Shown here one piece after another: positions 34,322 through 44,782 of a stretch of 64,000 nucleotides of DNA. The position numbers and the translations under genes were made by a program. Position 1 is the stretch's first letter, and each line of letters begins with the position of its first letter. A model generated the notes under the pieces. That model saw only the letters and a list, made by a program, of their open reading frames with translations. It did no database searches and had not been told where the DNA came from. Source of the DNA: Flammulina velutipes (lineage: Eukaryota; Basidiomycota; Agaricomycetes; Agaricales; Physalacriaceae); assembly GCA_011800155.1 (NCBI GenBank), contig CM022374.1, positions 806,001 to 870,000 of the forward strand, read 5' to 3'.

Positions 34322-35245
34322 GGTTGTCGACACCGATCCCACAAACACAGCGAGCTTGGATCAACGCGAAGAGAAAAGGCCTACCCAAAGACGCACTCAC
34401 ATTGAGGAAGGATCATCTAGAAGCCGCGCTGAATCTAAATAGTGTATGTTCGCTCTTTCTATACGTTCCTATCGGAAAGACCTGACTGTTCCGTTTCGTT
34501 TCCAGAGGTTAGAAACTCACAAAATACATGTTTAAGTTCATGACAAATTCTTCCAAATTTCTCGCTCTGCTAATGTAAGTACTAGCATCGGCGATGAGAG
34601 CGAAAGAAGGGGCTCTACAACAATACGCGCGCCCCCCTATAGACAGCCTCGTCCTTCGTCCCTCAAACATATCCGCTGTCGAAGCGGACAGACAGCCTGG
34701 GAGGCACATTGTGCCCAATTCGAAGCCGGTCCATTCGTGTTTATCAACGGTGCAAGGTCCTTCATAGGCACGTACACCATCCAAATAGCAGAGGCCAAAG
34801 GAGCTACGCGCGCTGTTGCAATGGCCTCCGGGAAGAACAAATAGTTCGTACGCAATCTGGGAGCATACGAGTTCATCGACTATACCAAGAAACCTTTGTG
34901 AGGATCTCCAAGCCTGTGGCGCTCATATCACATAGGTGGCCACCAAGAACCAGATTTGTACCAGAACAGTCCCGTTTATCTTGCGCCTGGCAGCACATAA
35001 GTCATGGTAGGACCTAGTAAGATATCATTCCTGCCTTTAGTTCGCAACCGTGTTTGCTCTGGTATGTACTTCCAACGTCCCCGCGCCGGCGGGCGGTTCA
35101 TCTCTCCAGCTGCCGACCATGACCGTGACCCAGCTTCGTCGTTGTAGAGCACAAACCTGCCGATCTCCAAGCGGTTTTCGTGCCTGAGGATGCTCTTTCT
35201 GAGTATGAACGAAGGGGAAGGTTGTTCAAGTCAAGGTTAATATTG
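34322..35245 (+). pseudogene. Decayed, rearranged copy of the MDR oxidoreductase
   Basis: Nucleotide and protein remnants of the gene at 15.05-16.3 kb, in the opposite orientation. Recognisable blocks in order: TDPTNTASLDQREEKR (start codon lost), LPKDALTLRKDH, the remains of the first intron (CTGACTGTTC and the TTTCCAG acceptor), GALQQYAR then SLVLRP.NISAVEA, and degenerate versions of the nucleotide-binding region. The C-terminal piece near 35150-35240 has HKPADLQA, DALSEYER and VQVK-like remains. Most of exon 2, with the AEHDLAGIV segment, is missing, and several frameshifts and stops interrupt it. No product is expected. It abuts the kinase-like copy B, mirroring the composition of the 10-16 kb locus. 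Confidence 0.85.
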
Positions 35246-35428
35246 AATATTGTCCTTCAGCAGGAAATGTGTAACCTGGATCAGCTGGGGAAATACTATG
35301 GTGGCATTCAATGATGAATACTATCTCTTACAAGTCAATGTGTGGCATTGCGACGCACCCGTGGTTCCTCGAGGGAAGATTGGAAGGTTTTTCCATATTA
35401 GTACAAAACGTCAAGCTACATGGGTGTT

Positions 35429-36443
35429 CTACTGCCGTGCATTCCCACCTTGCACTCTACTCAATACATCATTCAGCGCATCCGGTGTGAACTCAGCCTT
35501 CAGGTCCTTTTCAAGGTGGCCATAATACTGTTCTTCAACGTCCCATTGCTCATCGTCGCTGGAGTCCGAGTCTTCGTCTAAGCCTGTGATGTCAACCACT
35601 CCAGCAGGTCTGTTCCGCTCATCAGCAGCAACATCCCGGGGCGGGGCCCAGTCGATAGGCATGACAAATGTGAAATGTTCATCCACGAAGAAATTCTCAA
35701 GATGAAAGTCGTAGTACCTATGGAGGGTTGTTAAAGATGCTTCGAGAAGGGAAAGGTAAACGTACAGAAGACTGAGATCTTCAGCGAATTCTTTTAGCCT
35801 GGCTTTAACGGTGGTATACATTTTCTGCAGTGACTCATCGACGTTCATATTCGGGTTTTCGAGATACCATTCATGGAATGGCTTGAGTGGCGGGGATCCT
35901 GGTTCAGGATAGTCCTCTCGGACATTTTTCATCATGAAATAATGTTTTCCGTCTTCCTCTTCGTCCTCTTCGTCGTCGAGTAAGAGGTCTACCTAAAAAC
36001 CGCTTTAGTGAATAGTTCCTTTTCAGTAAATTTGATAACATGAAGGTCACTCACCCTGTCCAAATAGTCCCTTTCTTTGTCAGTGTCAATGCCCATGTTA
36101 AGTTTGACAATTTTTAAAATAGCGGGTCTGCCTCTATAACCTGCCACTACCGTAAAGGCGTTCGAATTGGAGCCTTGCTCGCCGGATACAAGAGGTATGA
36201 CTTCGTACTTCTCGTCATTGAATATCTCATAGTGTGCATTTGCTTCGGACGAGCCTGGCGAGCGAGTTTCGTGTGATACTCCCTCGATAATGGAGTCCAC
36301 GGGCCTGTTTACGGACTGAGAGTCTAGCGGAGAGTACCTTTTGAGTGGACGTACTGTGAGGTGACGACTTCATTCAAGAGCAGAATGGCCAGGACGGCAC
36401 CCAGTGTGGCGTAAAATAGAACAGAATGATTGACAGAGAACAT
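35429..36443 (-). CDS. Kinase-like membrane/secreted protein, copy B
   Basis: Paralogue of the gene at 10.18 kb with the same four-exon structure and about 280 residues from ATG 36443 (MFSVNHSVLF). The N-terminal hydrophobic stretch TLGAVLAILLLNEVVTSQ is a signal peptide or anchor. The kinase-like landmarks are YEVIPLVSGEQGSNS (glycine/serine-rich loop region), GRPAILKIVK (candidate ATP-binding Lys), FMMKNVRED, then YYDFHLENFF, which keeps both the catalytic Asp and the Asn five residues later, and MPIDW. The tail EFTPDALNDVLSRVQGG is conserved. No known family name recalled; the fold call rests on motif spacing. It is divergent from an F-box gene at 36.8 kb and convergent with the MDR pseudogene. 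Exon 3 is nearly identical to copy A, while the flanks differ. Confidence 0.75.
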
Positions 36444-36836
36444 GAGAGACAGATAGGAGACCAGCTCTAGGATGGGTACTAAAATGCCATTCCCAGCAAT
36501 TTATATTCAGGTAGACATAGCACTAACCGCCACAAGTAGCAACGCTACTTATCAGGTTTCAGCCTGCAGCTGCCAGTGTATCCCGTGCTGTGCGTCCCAG
36601 CCCCGCGGGCTATATTGGTAAACAGCATAACCCATTGAACTTGCTATGACATACTTGATGGTGGCGTTGTAAAAATGCAAAGTAATGGTGGTTATTTCTG
36701 GTTATTTGGTTTTACAAGAGCGTGGGAAATATTTTCGATTCCTTTCTCTCACCACAAACTCACTCGATAGTTGTAAGCTTATTTCCGTCCGTACGAAAGC
36801 ATTCTCGCTCACTTGATTCCCACAGGGCTGGTCAAC
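36444..36836. promoter_or_regulatory. Divergent promoter of kinase-like copy B and F-box member 4
   Basis: 393 bp between two divergent starts. On the F-box side it holds the 5'-UTR intron (GTAAGC at about 36774, CCCACAG ending about 36825). On the kinase-like side it keeps TGCTGGGAATGGCATTTTA, shared with copy A. GTGGCGTT, a relaxed form of the recurring motif, lies at about 36661. Confidence 0.5.
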
Positions 36837-38339
36837 ATGGTGTCTTCCGTCGCCCTTCGACCGCCGTACGAAAAATTACCCACTGAAGTTCTCGTTCGTA
36901 TTTTTCGCCTGGCCAGTGACGGGTCTGTTGCTCCTGGAGCGACCAGACATATAATCGGCCATGTCTGCAAATCTTGGAGACAAGTATCACGCTCCACGCG
37001 GTCTTTGTGGTCCGAGATAGTGATTGAATTCCTCTTCGACGACGACATAGAACCCGACTGGCAGGGTCCTTCGATACCGGAACTATCCCTCAAGCTCGTT
37101 GAACAATGCCTGATCCTGTCAAAAACACATCCTCTCGACATCAGGATTATTCTTACAGGAGAGCTAGATTCACGCGCGCCATCTGTCCTTACCCTTCCCA
37201 TCTCGCTCTTGTTGGCCAATACCATCCGGTGGCGCACCTTTACCTGCATTAGCCCTCCTTGGGTTCTCCGCTTGCTCAAGGATATCCATTCCTTCCAGTC
37301 TACGACTCTGGAAGCAGTCACTTTGCGATCTACTGAAGGGGACGAGACCCTCGCGCTTACGGAGTCCGACGTTACCTTTTCTTCCTCCCTCCGCCACCTA
37401 GACGTCAACTTCGTTTTCCCACAGCTGAAGCCGCGGTGGGACAAGATCACATCCCTTCGTATGGGGTTTACGACCTCATCACAGTGCCACAATGTCCTCT
37501 CGCAAATGATGAATCTCGCTTCACTCCACCTCATTCATATCGGCGACTCTCAACCCGCTTCTCATCACACGCAAATTCTCCTTCATGACCTTCGTCAACT
37601 GAAACTATCAGCATGCGCTATAAACGAGGTCTTGGATGACCTCCAGCTTCCGAATCTGGAACAACTCTACCTTACGCAGCCTGGATCCAGAGCAGGAGGA
37701 GTGGATAGATCACATAGTTCTCATAGTGTCGTGGGGGGCCGCTGCCCAAATCTCAACCGGAACGATGTCGTAATGGAGCGGATTGCTCATCTGCTTCGTG
37801 GTGCCGTCGTTCCCCTTTGCGTGTTGGATGTCGCTTGGGGCGTCAGTCTTGACGCTCTTATACCAATCCTTCGTCTCCACTGCCGAGAAGCAACGACGCT
37901 TCGCGTCTGGCTGCGCGAGGAGAACGTCGATAGCGCTCCGTCGCTGTTGGACGCTCTCACCGTATCCACCACTGGCAAAGACAATATCCTTCCCAATTTG
38001 TCGGAATTTAGTCTGGGTTTTCATCGTTGCCGTGACACAATCTTTCAAGGTGAAAGGTTAGAGAGGATGGTACGGTCGCGGTGGAATACAGACCCCGCTA
38101 CCACAAAGAAGCTATGCACATTACGTCTACAGGGAGATCACAGGACCACGCCCTTCTATCCTTCTTACCCTATCGCTGCACTCGAACTCGAACTCGAGGC
38201 GGTTATGAGACAATACACGGCCTCGTCGCTCAATTCAACTTTACAGGACTTTGAGGACGAAGGACTTGACGTGCAGTGGATTTTTGAAGACGAAGACGTA
38301 CTGAAAAGAGGACGTCGATATACTCAACAACTTCAATAA
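36837..38339 (+). CDS. F-box protein, family A, member 4
   Basis: Single-exon F-box protein of 500 residues from ATG 36837 (MVSSVALRPPYEKLP). F-box: LPTEVLVRIFRLAS...IIGHVCKSWRQVSRSTRSLWSEI. LRR-like body: CLILSKTHPLDIRIILTG, WRTFTCISPPWVLRLL, VTFSSSLRHLDVNFVFPQLKP, LRQLKLSACAINEVLDDL and LPNLEQLYLTQPG. Predicted SCF ubiquitin-ligase adaptor. It resembles member 1 most, for example in the shared EWQGP/DWQGP and ETLALTE stretches, and like member 1 it adjoins a kinase-like gene. The in-frame upstream extension starts at TTG inside the 5'-UTR intron and was not used. Confidence 0.88.
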   Translation: MVSSVALRPPYEKLPTEVLVRIFRLASDGSVAPGATRHIIGHVCKSWRQVSRSTRSLWSEIVIEFLFDDDIEPDWQGPSIPELSLKLVEQCLILSKTHPLDIRIILTGELDSRAPSVLTLPISLLLANTIRWRTFTCISPPWVLRLLKDIHSFQSTTLEAVTLRSTEGDETLALTESDVTFSSSLRHLDVNFVFPQLKPRWDKITSLRMGFTTSSQCHNVLSQMMNLASLHLIHIGDSQPASHHTQILLHDLRQLKLSACAINEVLDDLQLPNLEQLYLTQPGSRAGGVDRSHSSHSVVGGRCPNLNRNDVVMERIAHLLRGAVVPLCVLDVAWGVSLDALIPILRLHCREATTLRVWLREENVDSAPSLLDALTVSTTGKDNILPNLSEFSLGFHRCRDTIFQGERLERMVRSRWNTDPATTKKLCTLRLQGDHRTTPFYPSYPIAALELELEAVMRQYTASSLNSTLQDFEDEGLDVQWIFEDEDVLKRGRRYTQQLQ

Positions 38340-38636
38340 ATATCTACATATCCTTCGGACTTCCTATACCAGAATACCTAGGTATATATATCAAAATGGA
38401 AAGCCCGATAGCTTCGTACCCTCCGACCGGCCTGATTTCCTCGAGACAAAAGCAAGGACATTTGAGAATTTGATACTTTTAGAAGTCATTTTGTGGCGTT
38501 GTGGCGCACACATTTTCTTGGGGAAATACAGAGAAATTCCATCCTGATGTCTCATTAAAGTGTGGATGCATTGTTACATTGTCCGTCTTGTAATCTACTC
38601 AATACGTGTCTGCAACGCATACGATGATCGTTCCTG

Positions 38637-40961
38637 TCAGACAGCTACCACTCCTCTTTGTAGCTCCTCGAAATCTTGTTGGGCTCTTTTGACCTCGGCA
38701 TCAGTGAAGTGCTTGGTGAACTCCTTTTTTGTTTTGAGGTCCTTCAGGTAGGCCTGCTTCTTACTGACATCCGGTGACATCCACTTTGCACCAAGTATAG
38801 TAACGCGCGATAACTTTGAATCCCGGAATACATAACTTGGAGGTGCCTCATATGGAAACCAATGATCACACTCCTTGTCGGTCACCCACGACGACAAACT
38901 AAATTTCGACAGCCTATAGTGTGAGTTAGTTTATAGCTGCATTGAAAGAGAATGTATGTACTCGATACTATGATCAAGTGCGAGCCGTCTGTGTTTTTGG
39001 TACGCCACATTTTGGCACTTTGGGAGCATAGTCTTCCCATCCCAGTCTTCGCCAGCAGCCCACTCATGCATGAATTTGAGATTCAGTGTCTGTGGATTCT
39101 TGTCGTCCTTACCATTTTCGACCATCCCATACATCGCTCTGTATAAGATCCTATACTCGACCAAGTTTTGGGTCTTTTTGTCCTTGATCTTCTTCTGCCA
39201 CATCAACTTCTTAGCACCGATCTGAGCACCGTGTAAGTATCACAGTGATTTCTACCTGTCCAAGCGCACCTCTTTCCAGAAGGCACCTTCCTGGATCAGA
39301 GCATCGACAGCATCCTGCCCATGCAGTCCGGCAGCCTTCTTGATATTGACTATCTTCAGTATACCTACAGTGCGCCGGTCCGAGTCGGCGCTGACGACGA
39401 AGAACTTTCGACTGATGTCGTCGGTATCAGGTTTCCCTAGCCTTGCGCCACCGGTCAGGAGGGTAACCTTGAGCTTGTGATTGATTTCCCCAGTCTTTGT
39501 TTCCGAGTCAAATCTGAACGAATCAACGGTCATAAATTTAGCCCCCCGTTCCACCAAATCCTCAGGCTTTTCAGCACCACTAGCATCGTCTTTCTTGCCG
39601 GCGTCGGGCCCCTCGCCTTTCGGCTCGTCCTTAGGTGGTTTCCCGACGCCCTTTCCGCCTGATGCATCGTGTGTGGCACCGCCTTGATCACTAACACCAC
39701 CCTTTCCTTTCGCGTCGTCGTTAGACGATTTACCGTTGCCCTTGCCGTCCGAGGCGCTGTTACTTGCGGCATTGCCTTGGTCACTGGTGCCATCCTTGTC
39801 GTCTATGGGCCTCTTCTCTCCGTTATCGACAGTTGAGCCGTTGCCACTACCTTCCTCCTTGCCTGTGCCTTTGTTAATACCATTCGGGTCGATCGTCGCT
39901 ATGGCTGGTGTGTTATCGGCAATAGTCTCGTCATCTGCGCTCTTTTCATTCTCCTTGGTTTTGCCTTCGGGAGGACTATCCTGGTTACCGCTCGTACCCG
40001 AATCGCTCACAACTTTGGTCGGCGCATCATCGATAGCAGTCTTCTTATCTGTAATTCTTTCACTCTCCTTGCCCTTGCCTTGGGGAGCAACATCCAAGTC
40101 ATTTCCGTCTGGAAGAGTATTAGTCCCATTTCCCGTTACTTCGTTAGGAATAGCCTCACCGCCTTTCACGCTACCGCTCTTTTCTTCGGCCACTCCGTCT
40201 TCATCGTTGCCAGTCGTTATAACGTCAACGTCATCGTTGAAGCTAACTATCTTTCCTTTCTTCTTACTGTCATCGGCATTCGAGTTCTTGCCTTTGGTAA
40301 CACTGTCATCCTTGTTGGTGCCAGTGAGTGAGTCGCTAGAATCATTGACATCATCCACTGAAATTAAGTTAGTTGTATTCCTCTTCGCATCGTTGGTAAG
40401 GATGAAACTCACCAATGTTGTTACTCGCAGTGTCGTCGCCCTTGTCCGCCTTGTTCTCGCTGGCTTTGCTATTATGGGTGATAGGACTGACGTTGCCATC
40501 GCCGGCTATCTTCTCGTTTTTGTCACTGGTTTGCTTGAGTGCATCGTCCTTGGAATCACTGGCAACCCCTTTCTTGTTGTTGTTGTCCTTCTTGGCCGAT
40601 GTATCCGTCGGGCGTTTAGGCTCCAAATCCTCAGGCCTGGGATTATAGATAACAGTCACGTCGTCGCCCGTTGGTAGATCGTCGTCGCTATCCGAATCAC
40701 TGTCACCGAAACTACCGCCCTTTCGTGTATAGTCGCTATCGTCACTCAGGTTGTCGCTGTCGCCGTCATCTTTCACGGGATTATAGATGACAGACCCGGT
40801 GTCATCATCACTGTTTCTTGGAACAAGGGGACTGAAAAGCACGTAAGAAGATAACAGGACGGAAGACACCAAAAACTTTACTATGCATCCGAAGTCCCAA
40901 GCTGGGCGACCAGGAAGAGCGATATCACAATGATATTGAGATAAATCGGCCAGCGCTTCAT
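38637..40961 (-). CDS. Secreted protein with long charged linker and kinase-like C-terminal domain, copy C
   Basis: Five exons from ATG 40961 to TAG 38637, about 700 residues. The N-terminus MKRWPIYLNIIVISLFLVAQLG is a signal peptide or anchor, spliced to YPLVPRNSDDD. A region of about 400 residues is low-complexity, rich in Asp, Lys, Ser, Gly and Asn (units such as KGNGKSSNDDAKGKGG and VIYNP repeated twice). The C-terminal domain has GEINHKLKVTLLTGG, RKFFVVSADSD, VGILKIVNIKK, EGAFWKEV, LVEYRILYRAMYGM and a tail HFTDAEVKRAQQDFEELQRG. The ILKIV strand and FT-DA tail parallel copies A and B, suggesting distant homology. No HxDxxxxN loop is obvious, so catalysis is doubtful. Function unknown. 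Confidence 0.65.
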
Positions 40962-40984
40962 TTCCGATATGGGGCAGATTTCAG

Positions 40985-41510
40985 TCCAGCTGGAATCTGA
41001 TTAATCCAGTCGGTATTCTGTTGCATTAAGTATATGCAGATCGCATGCAGATTGAAGAAGAAAGAGTGCAACAGTGACCAGTAACCCATAGTGAGTATCA
41101 AAGCGTACAGCACGTTGTCAATCAAGGCGATTGGTGGGGAGATATTGGGCGATGCATAAGTATAGCTAGCCTGTATGTATATGAGGATCAGCTGTCGGTA
41201 GATAAATGGACCTGCCCGTCGTTGCAGTCATGTATACTTGTAGGTTGTTGTAAACCGTCAAGATGGCGTTGCCTCCGAGTCTCTGCACCGAATGATTATC
41301 CAAGGCCACATTCATGATATTGGATACGCGGTCGAAAGAGCCAGCCCGCAGATAATCGTCAACGCATCGTGGTTCTACGACAGCAATGGTCAATATCAGT
41401 GGCGCCGAGGACAAAACCGGTCACAGTCAGAAGTGCTATCAGGGAATTGGGAGCCTTTCTAAGTCTTGTTTGTGAACCATGTTGTTAGCAGAGCATTGCA
41501 ATTGTAGTCG
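40985..41510 (-). pseudogene. Possible remnant of a multi-pass membrane protein gene
   Basis: Two or three hydrophobic coding-like segments follow one another on the minus strand without a continuous frame: NSLIALLTVTGFVL, SAPLILTIAVV...CVDDYLRAGSFDRVSNIMNV with NAILTVYNNLQVYMTATTG, and IALIDNVLYALILTMGYWSLLHSFFF. A one-base shift is needed between the first two, and the third would need an intron. No start or complete gene can be assembled. It may be a decayed DUF-type fungal membrane protein or a poorly modelled gene. Low confidence. Confidence 0.3.
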
Positions 41511-41610
41511 ACGTCTCAGTGGGTATGATTAGTGGGCACGGTGGTGGCGGTAAGGATTGGAAAGAATTGAAACTCCGCCCCGTCTCCATCACTCCTTACA
41601 ATATACGGTC

Positions 41611-43085
41611 ATGTCGACGAGAATTTCTCTCCAATGGGGTGAACATGAGGACGTTGAGGACATCAACCGCTATGCTGCTGGCGGCTACCTCCCTGTCCGC
41701 CTAGGAGATATGTTCAAGTCAAATATAGCAACCTATCGGATTCTTCACAAGCTTGGCCGAGGATCTTCTGCGACTGTTTGGCTTGCTCAGACTCTGCCAG
41801 TGTCAGGCAAACCGGATGCGCCTTCTCTGTGAGTAGATTGTTTGCGCCTACCACTCTGCCTGAAACGAATCTAGTACGAATAGGCTTGTCGCCCTGAAGA
41901 TATGTGTCGCGAAGGCCGACTCTCAACACGAATCAAAAATTTACGACCGATTACCCCCTGAGAAGGAGCGCCATGTTATCTCCCTCCTCGATACATTTTC
42001 GTTTCGCGGTCCAAATGGAACACACGACGTCCTCGTACAGAACATCCTTGGCTCTTTCGATCACCTTACTAGAGACTCGGTCCAGAAACAAGCTCGAGAA
42101 GTGTGCAAGCAAATCGTCCAAGGCGTCGCTTTTCTTCATACTCATGGTGTGACGCACGGCGGCAAGTTTGCTATTATACCCCTCCAAATTATAACAACTC
42201 AGCATTTCGGCAGATCTACACGTGCATAATATCGGGGTTTGCTTGCCAACACTTGAAGACCACTCTATCGACGACATTCTTACGCACGTTGGCCAGCCTG
42301 AAATCTCGTTTGTCCTTACTCGTGAACCGGTCCCCCACGCCGACATACTTCCTAAATACTTGGTGCCACCCATTTCCTTAGTCTACTACCTCAGAGAAAC
42401 AGATCCTGCCTTCTCTGAACACAGCTTAGGCGTAGAGATAATGGATCTTGGCAGTGGTCTGTCAAATCCTGGGAGTCCTCCGGCACATTAAATCGAAATC
42501 TAGGTTCAATTATCGACGAGCCTCCAAGGCCGGCATGCACAGCTGCGACCGTATGTGCGCCTGAAATCGTGTTCCAGCAAGTCACAAACAAGGTCACAAT
42601 ATCTTCGACGTTCGCGAGCGATATTTGGTCTCTTGCATGCACGGTGACTAATTATCTTATCTTCTGACGTTGAGACTAACGAGCCTAGCTGTATGAAGTC
42701 ATTTTCGATATCATTCTATTTCCATTCTCATCCTCTTCCGACCACCTATTGGCTGCTATGACGGTAATATGTGGCGAGATTCCTCCAGAATGGGCGGCAC
42801 ACTGGGTAGCCACCGGACAGCCGGAATATATAGACGAAAGTAGTACGTCTCCAGCGTTTCCTCTCCCCATCTCCCCTTATCTATGTTCTAGCAATATCCA
42901 AGGAGACAGCCGACGCAGAATGGAAACGTCGACTGGATCTTCATACGGCGGACTGGAAGGCTGAGGGTAGTGTTTATGAGTTCGGCGCGCTGTTGAGGAC
43001 GATGTTGCAGTTGGATCCGAGCGCACGGCCAAGCGCTGTCGAAATTTTGCAGCATCCTTGGTTTACTGACTGTTCTGATGACTGA
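41611..43085 (+). CDS. SRPK-like serine/threonine protein kinase, copy 1
   Basis: Member of the SRPK-like kinase group much expanded in Agaricomycetes. About six exons from ATG 41611 (MSTRISLQWGEHEDVEDINRY) to TGA 43083-43085. All core elements are present: glycine loop LGRGSSATVW, Lys in RLVALKIC, the GVTHGDLHVHN catalytic loop (Asp and Asn kept), MDLGS as the DFG equivalent, CAPEI as the APE motif, SDIWSLACTLYEV, and C-lobe DPSARPSAVEILQHPWF. An N-terminal Y-GGY-PV-GD element is typical of fungal SRPK relatives. The intron interrupting the HGD motif has a GC-AG border (GCAAGT donor). The spacer between N- and C-lobes is small. Targets unknown. A tandem, degenerate copy follows 225 bp downstream. 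Confidence 0.82.
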
Positions 43086-43310
43086 AGACCAGGCTTGAAG
43101 CGAACTGCAGAGATTTTGTGGACACGGACGTAGCATTGTGACGACATATGGACTGGAGAGCAACAGTACGTGCTTTGGGGGCACGTAGATTGGACGGTGA
43201 GTAGCAATGGATTTCAATATGTACTAGATATCTGTTTAACTATAGCGTGGGAATTATTCGTTCCAAACGGCTTTCTGTGATCGTGATTCGTCACTCGCTG
43301 GCCATTTACC

Positions 43311-44782
43311 ATGTCGATGAAACCAACGACACTTTCTTTCTACTGGGAAGCAGACAACGGAGTTGAGGAAATTGACCGTTATGTCGCTGGTGGCTACCAT
43401 CCTGTCGCAATAGGGGATGTTTTCAAATCAAGTGTAACAAATTACCAGATTGTGCATAAGCTTAGGCAATCTCCTTTTGCGACTGTTTGGCTTGCTCAGA
43501 CTCTGCCAGTGTCAGCCGAAGTGGGCACGTCTTCCCCGTGAGTAGATTAACAACATCTGCCACTTGGCTGAATGAACATACAAATAGACTTGTCTCTCTA
43601 AAGATATGCATCGCGTCGGCCGAATCTCAGCGCGAACTTAACATTTACGACCGACTACCCGGGAAGGAACGGCATGTTATCTCACTCCTCGATACCTTTT
43701 CTATTCGTGGTCCGAATGGAACACACGACGTCCTCGTACAAAACGTCGTTGGCTCATTTGATGGCCTCAGAGAATTGGTCCGAAAGCAAGCTCGAGAAGT
43801 CTGCAAACAAATCATCCAGGGGGTCGCCTTTCTCCATGCTCATGGTGTGACGCACGGAGGCAAGTCTGCACCCGTTCCATCCGACTTGCACTCAATGTCA
43901 TCACAGATCTACATGCACGACACATTGGGTTTCGTCTACCTAGGCCAAGAAATCATACTGTAAATAGTGTGCTTACCTGCCTCTGCAAGCCTGAGATCTC
44001 CCTCATCTTGCCTCGCCAACCAGTGTCTTGCCCCGACGCCCTTCCGATGTATCTTGTTTCGTCGACTCCCCTGATAAACTACCTCAAGAAAAAAGACCCG
44101 ACTTTCATTGAACGCCCTTTGCGCGTAGAGATCATGGACCTCAGCAACGGTAGCTCAATCTCGTATCTTTCATAATAGTGAATCACTCATTCGAAATTTA
44201 GCTTCAATTCTCGGCGAACCGCCTTTTAAGTCTGCAAGCGCCACTGTATGTGCTCCTGAGTTCATGCCCCAGCGGGGAACAACTAGGACCCATCTTCCGT
44301 TGACGTTTGCGAGTGACATGTGGTGTCTTGCATGTACAGTCAGTGCATAACCGACTTCGTTGGCAGGGCCATACTGACTGACAACCATGTAGCTGTACGA
44401 AGTTGTTTTTGGCGAATGCATTTTCGACAGGACGGAATCTGGTAACGGCGACCTCCGAGTTGCTATCGCGAAACTATGTGGTGAGGTCCCCCCAGAATGG
44501 GCCGCGGACTGGGTAGAGCCGGAATATCTAGATGAACGTACGTCTCCAGTGTTTCCTCTTCCTGCCTCCTCTAATCTGAGTTTTTAGCAATATCACAGGA
44601 GACGGCCGACGCAGAATGGAAACGGCGTCTGGATCGCCATGAGGCGGACTGGAAGGCTGAGGGTAGTATCTATGAGTTTGGCGCACTGTTGAGGACGATG
44701 CTGCAACTGGATCCGAGCGCACGGCCAAATGCTGTTGATGTATTACAACATCCTTGGTTCAACAACTGTCCTGATGGATAAA
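43311..44782 (+). CDS. SRPK-like protein, copy 2, predicted pseudokinase
   Basis: Tandem duplicate of the preceding kinase with the same exon plan, open through to TAA 44780-44782. It begins MSMKPTTLSFYWEADNGVEEIDRY. The ATP-binding Lys remains (RLVSLKIC) and so does the catalytic Asp after the HG split (HGDLHARH). However, the glycine loop LGRGSSATVW is replaced by LRQSPFATVW, the catalytic-loop Asn is His, and the DLG motif reads DLSN. The C-lobe is intact (FASDMWCLACTLYEV, DPSARPNAVDVLQHPWF). These changes predict weak or no phosphotransfer with retained fold, so a scaffold or regulator of copy 1 is one possibility. The GC-AG intron is conserved. A very recent pseudogene is the alternative. 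Confidence 0.75.

Noticed and set aside
36813..36836. Longer N-termini for the family-A F-box proteins
   Set aside because: The in-frame extensions begin with TTG or GTG and cross the probable 5'-UTR intron; ATG codons at 12916, 14764, 30339 and 36837 fit the family alignment.
39736..40677. 313-codon ORF on the plus strand rich in Leu, Ser, Val and Pro
   Set aside because: It is the exact antisense of the Asp/Lys/Ser low-complexity linker of kinase-like copy C; the hydrophobic composition follows from complementing that region.
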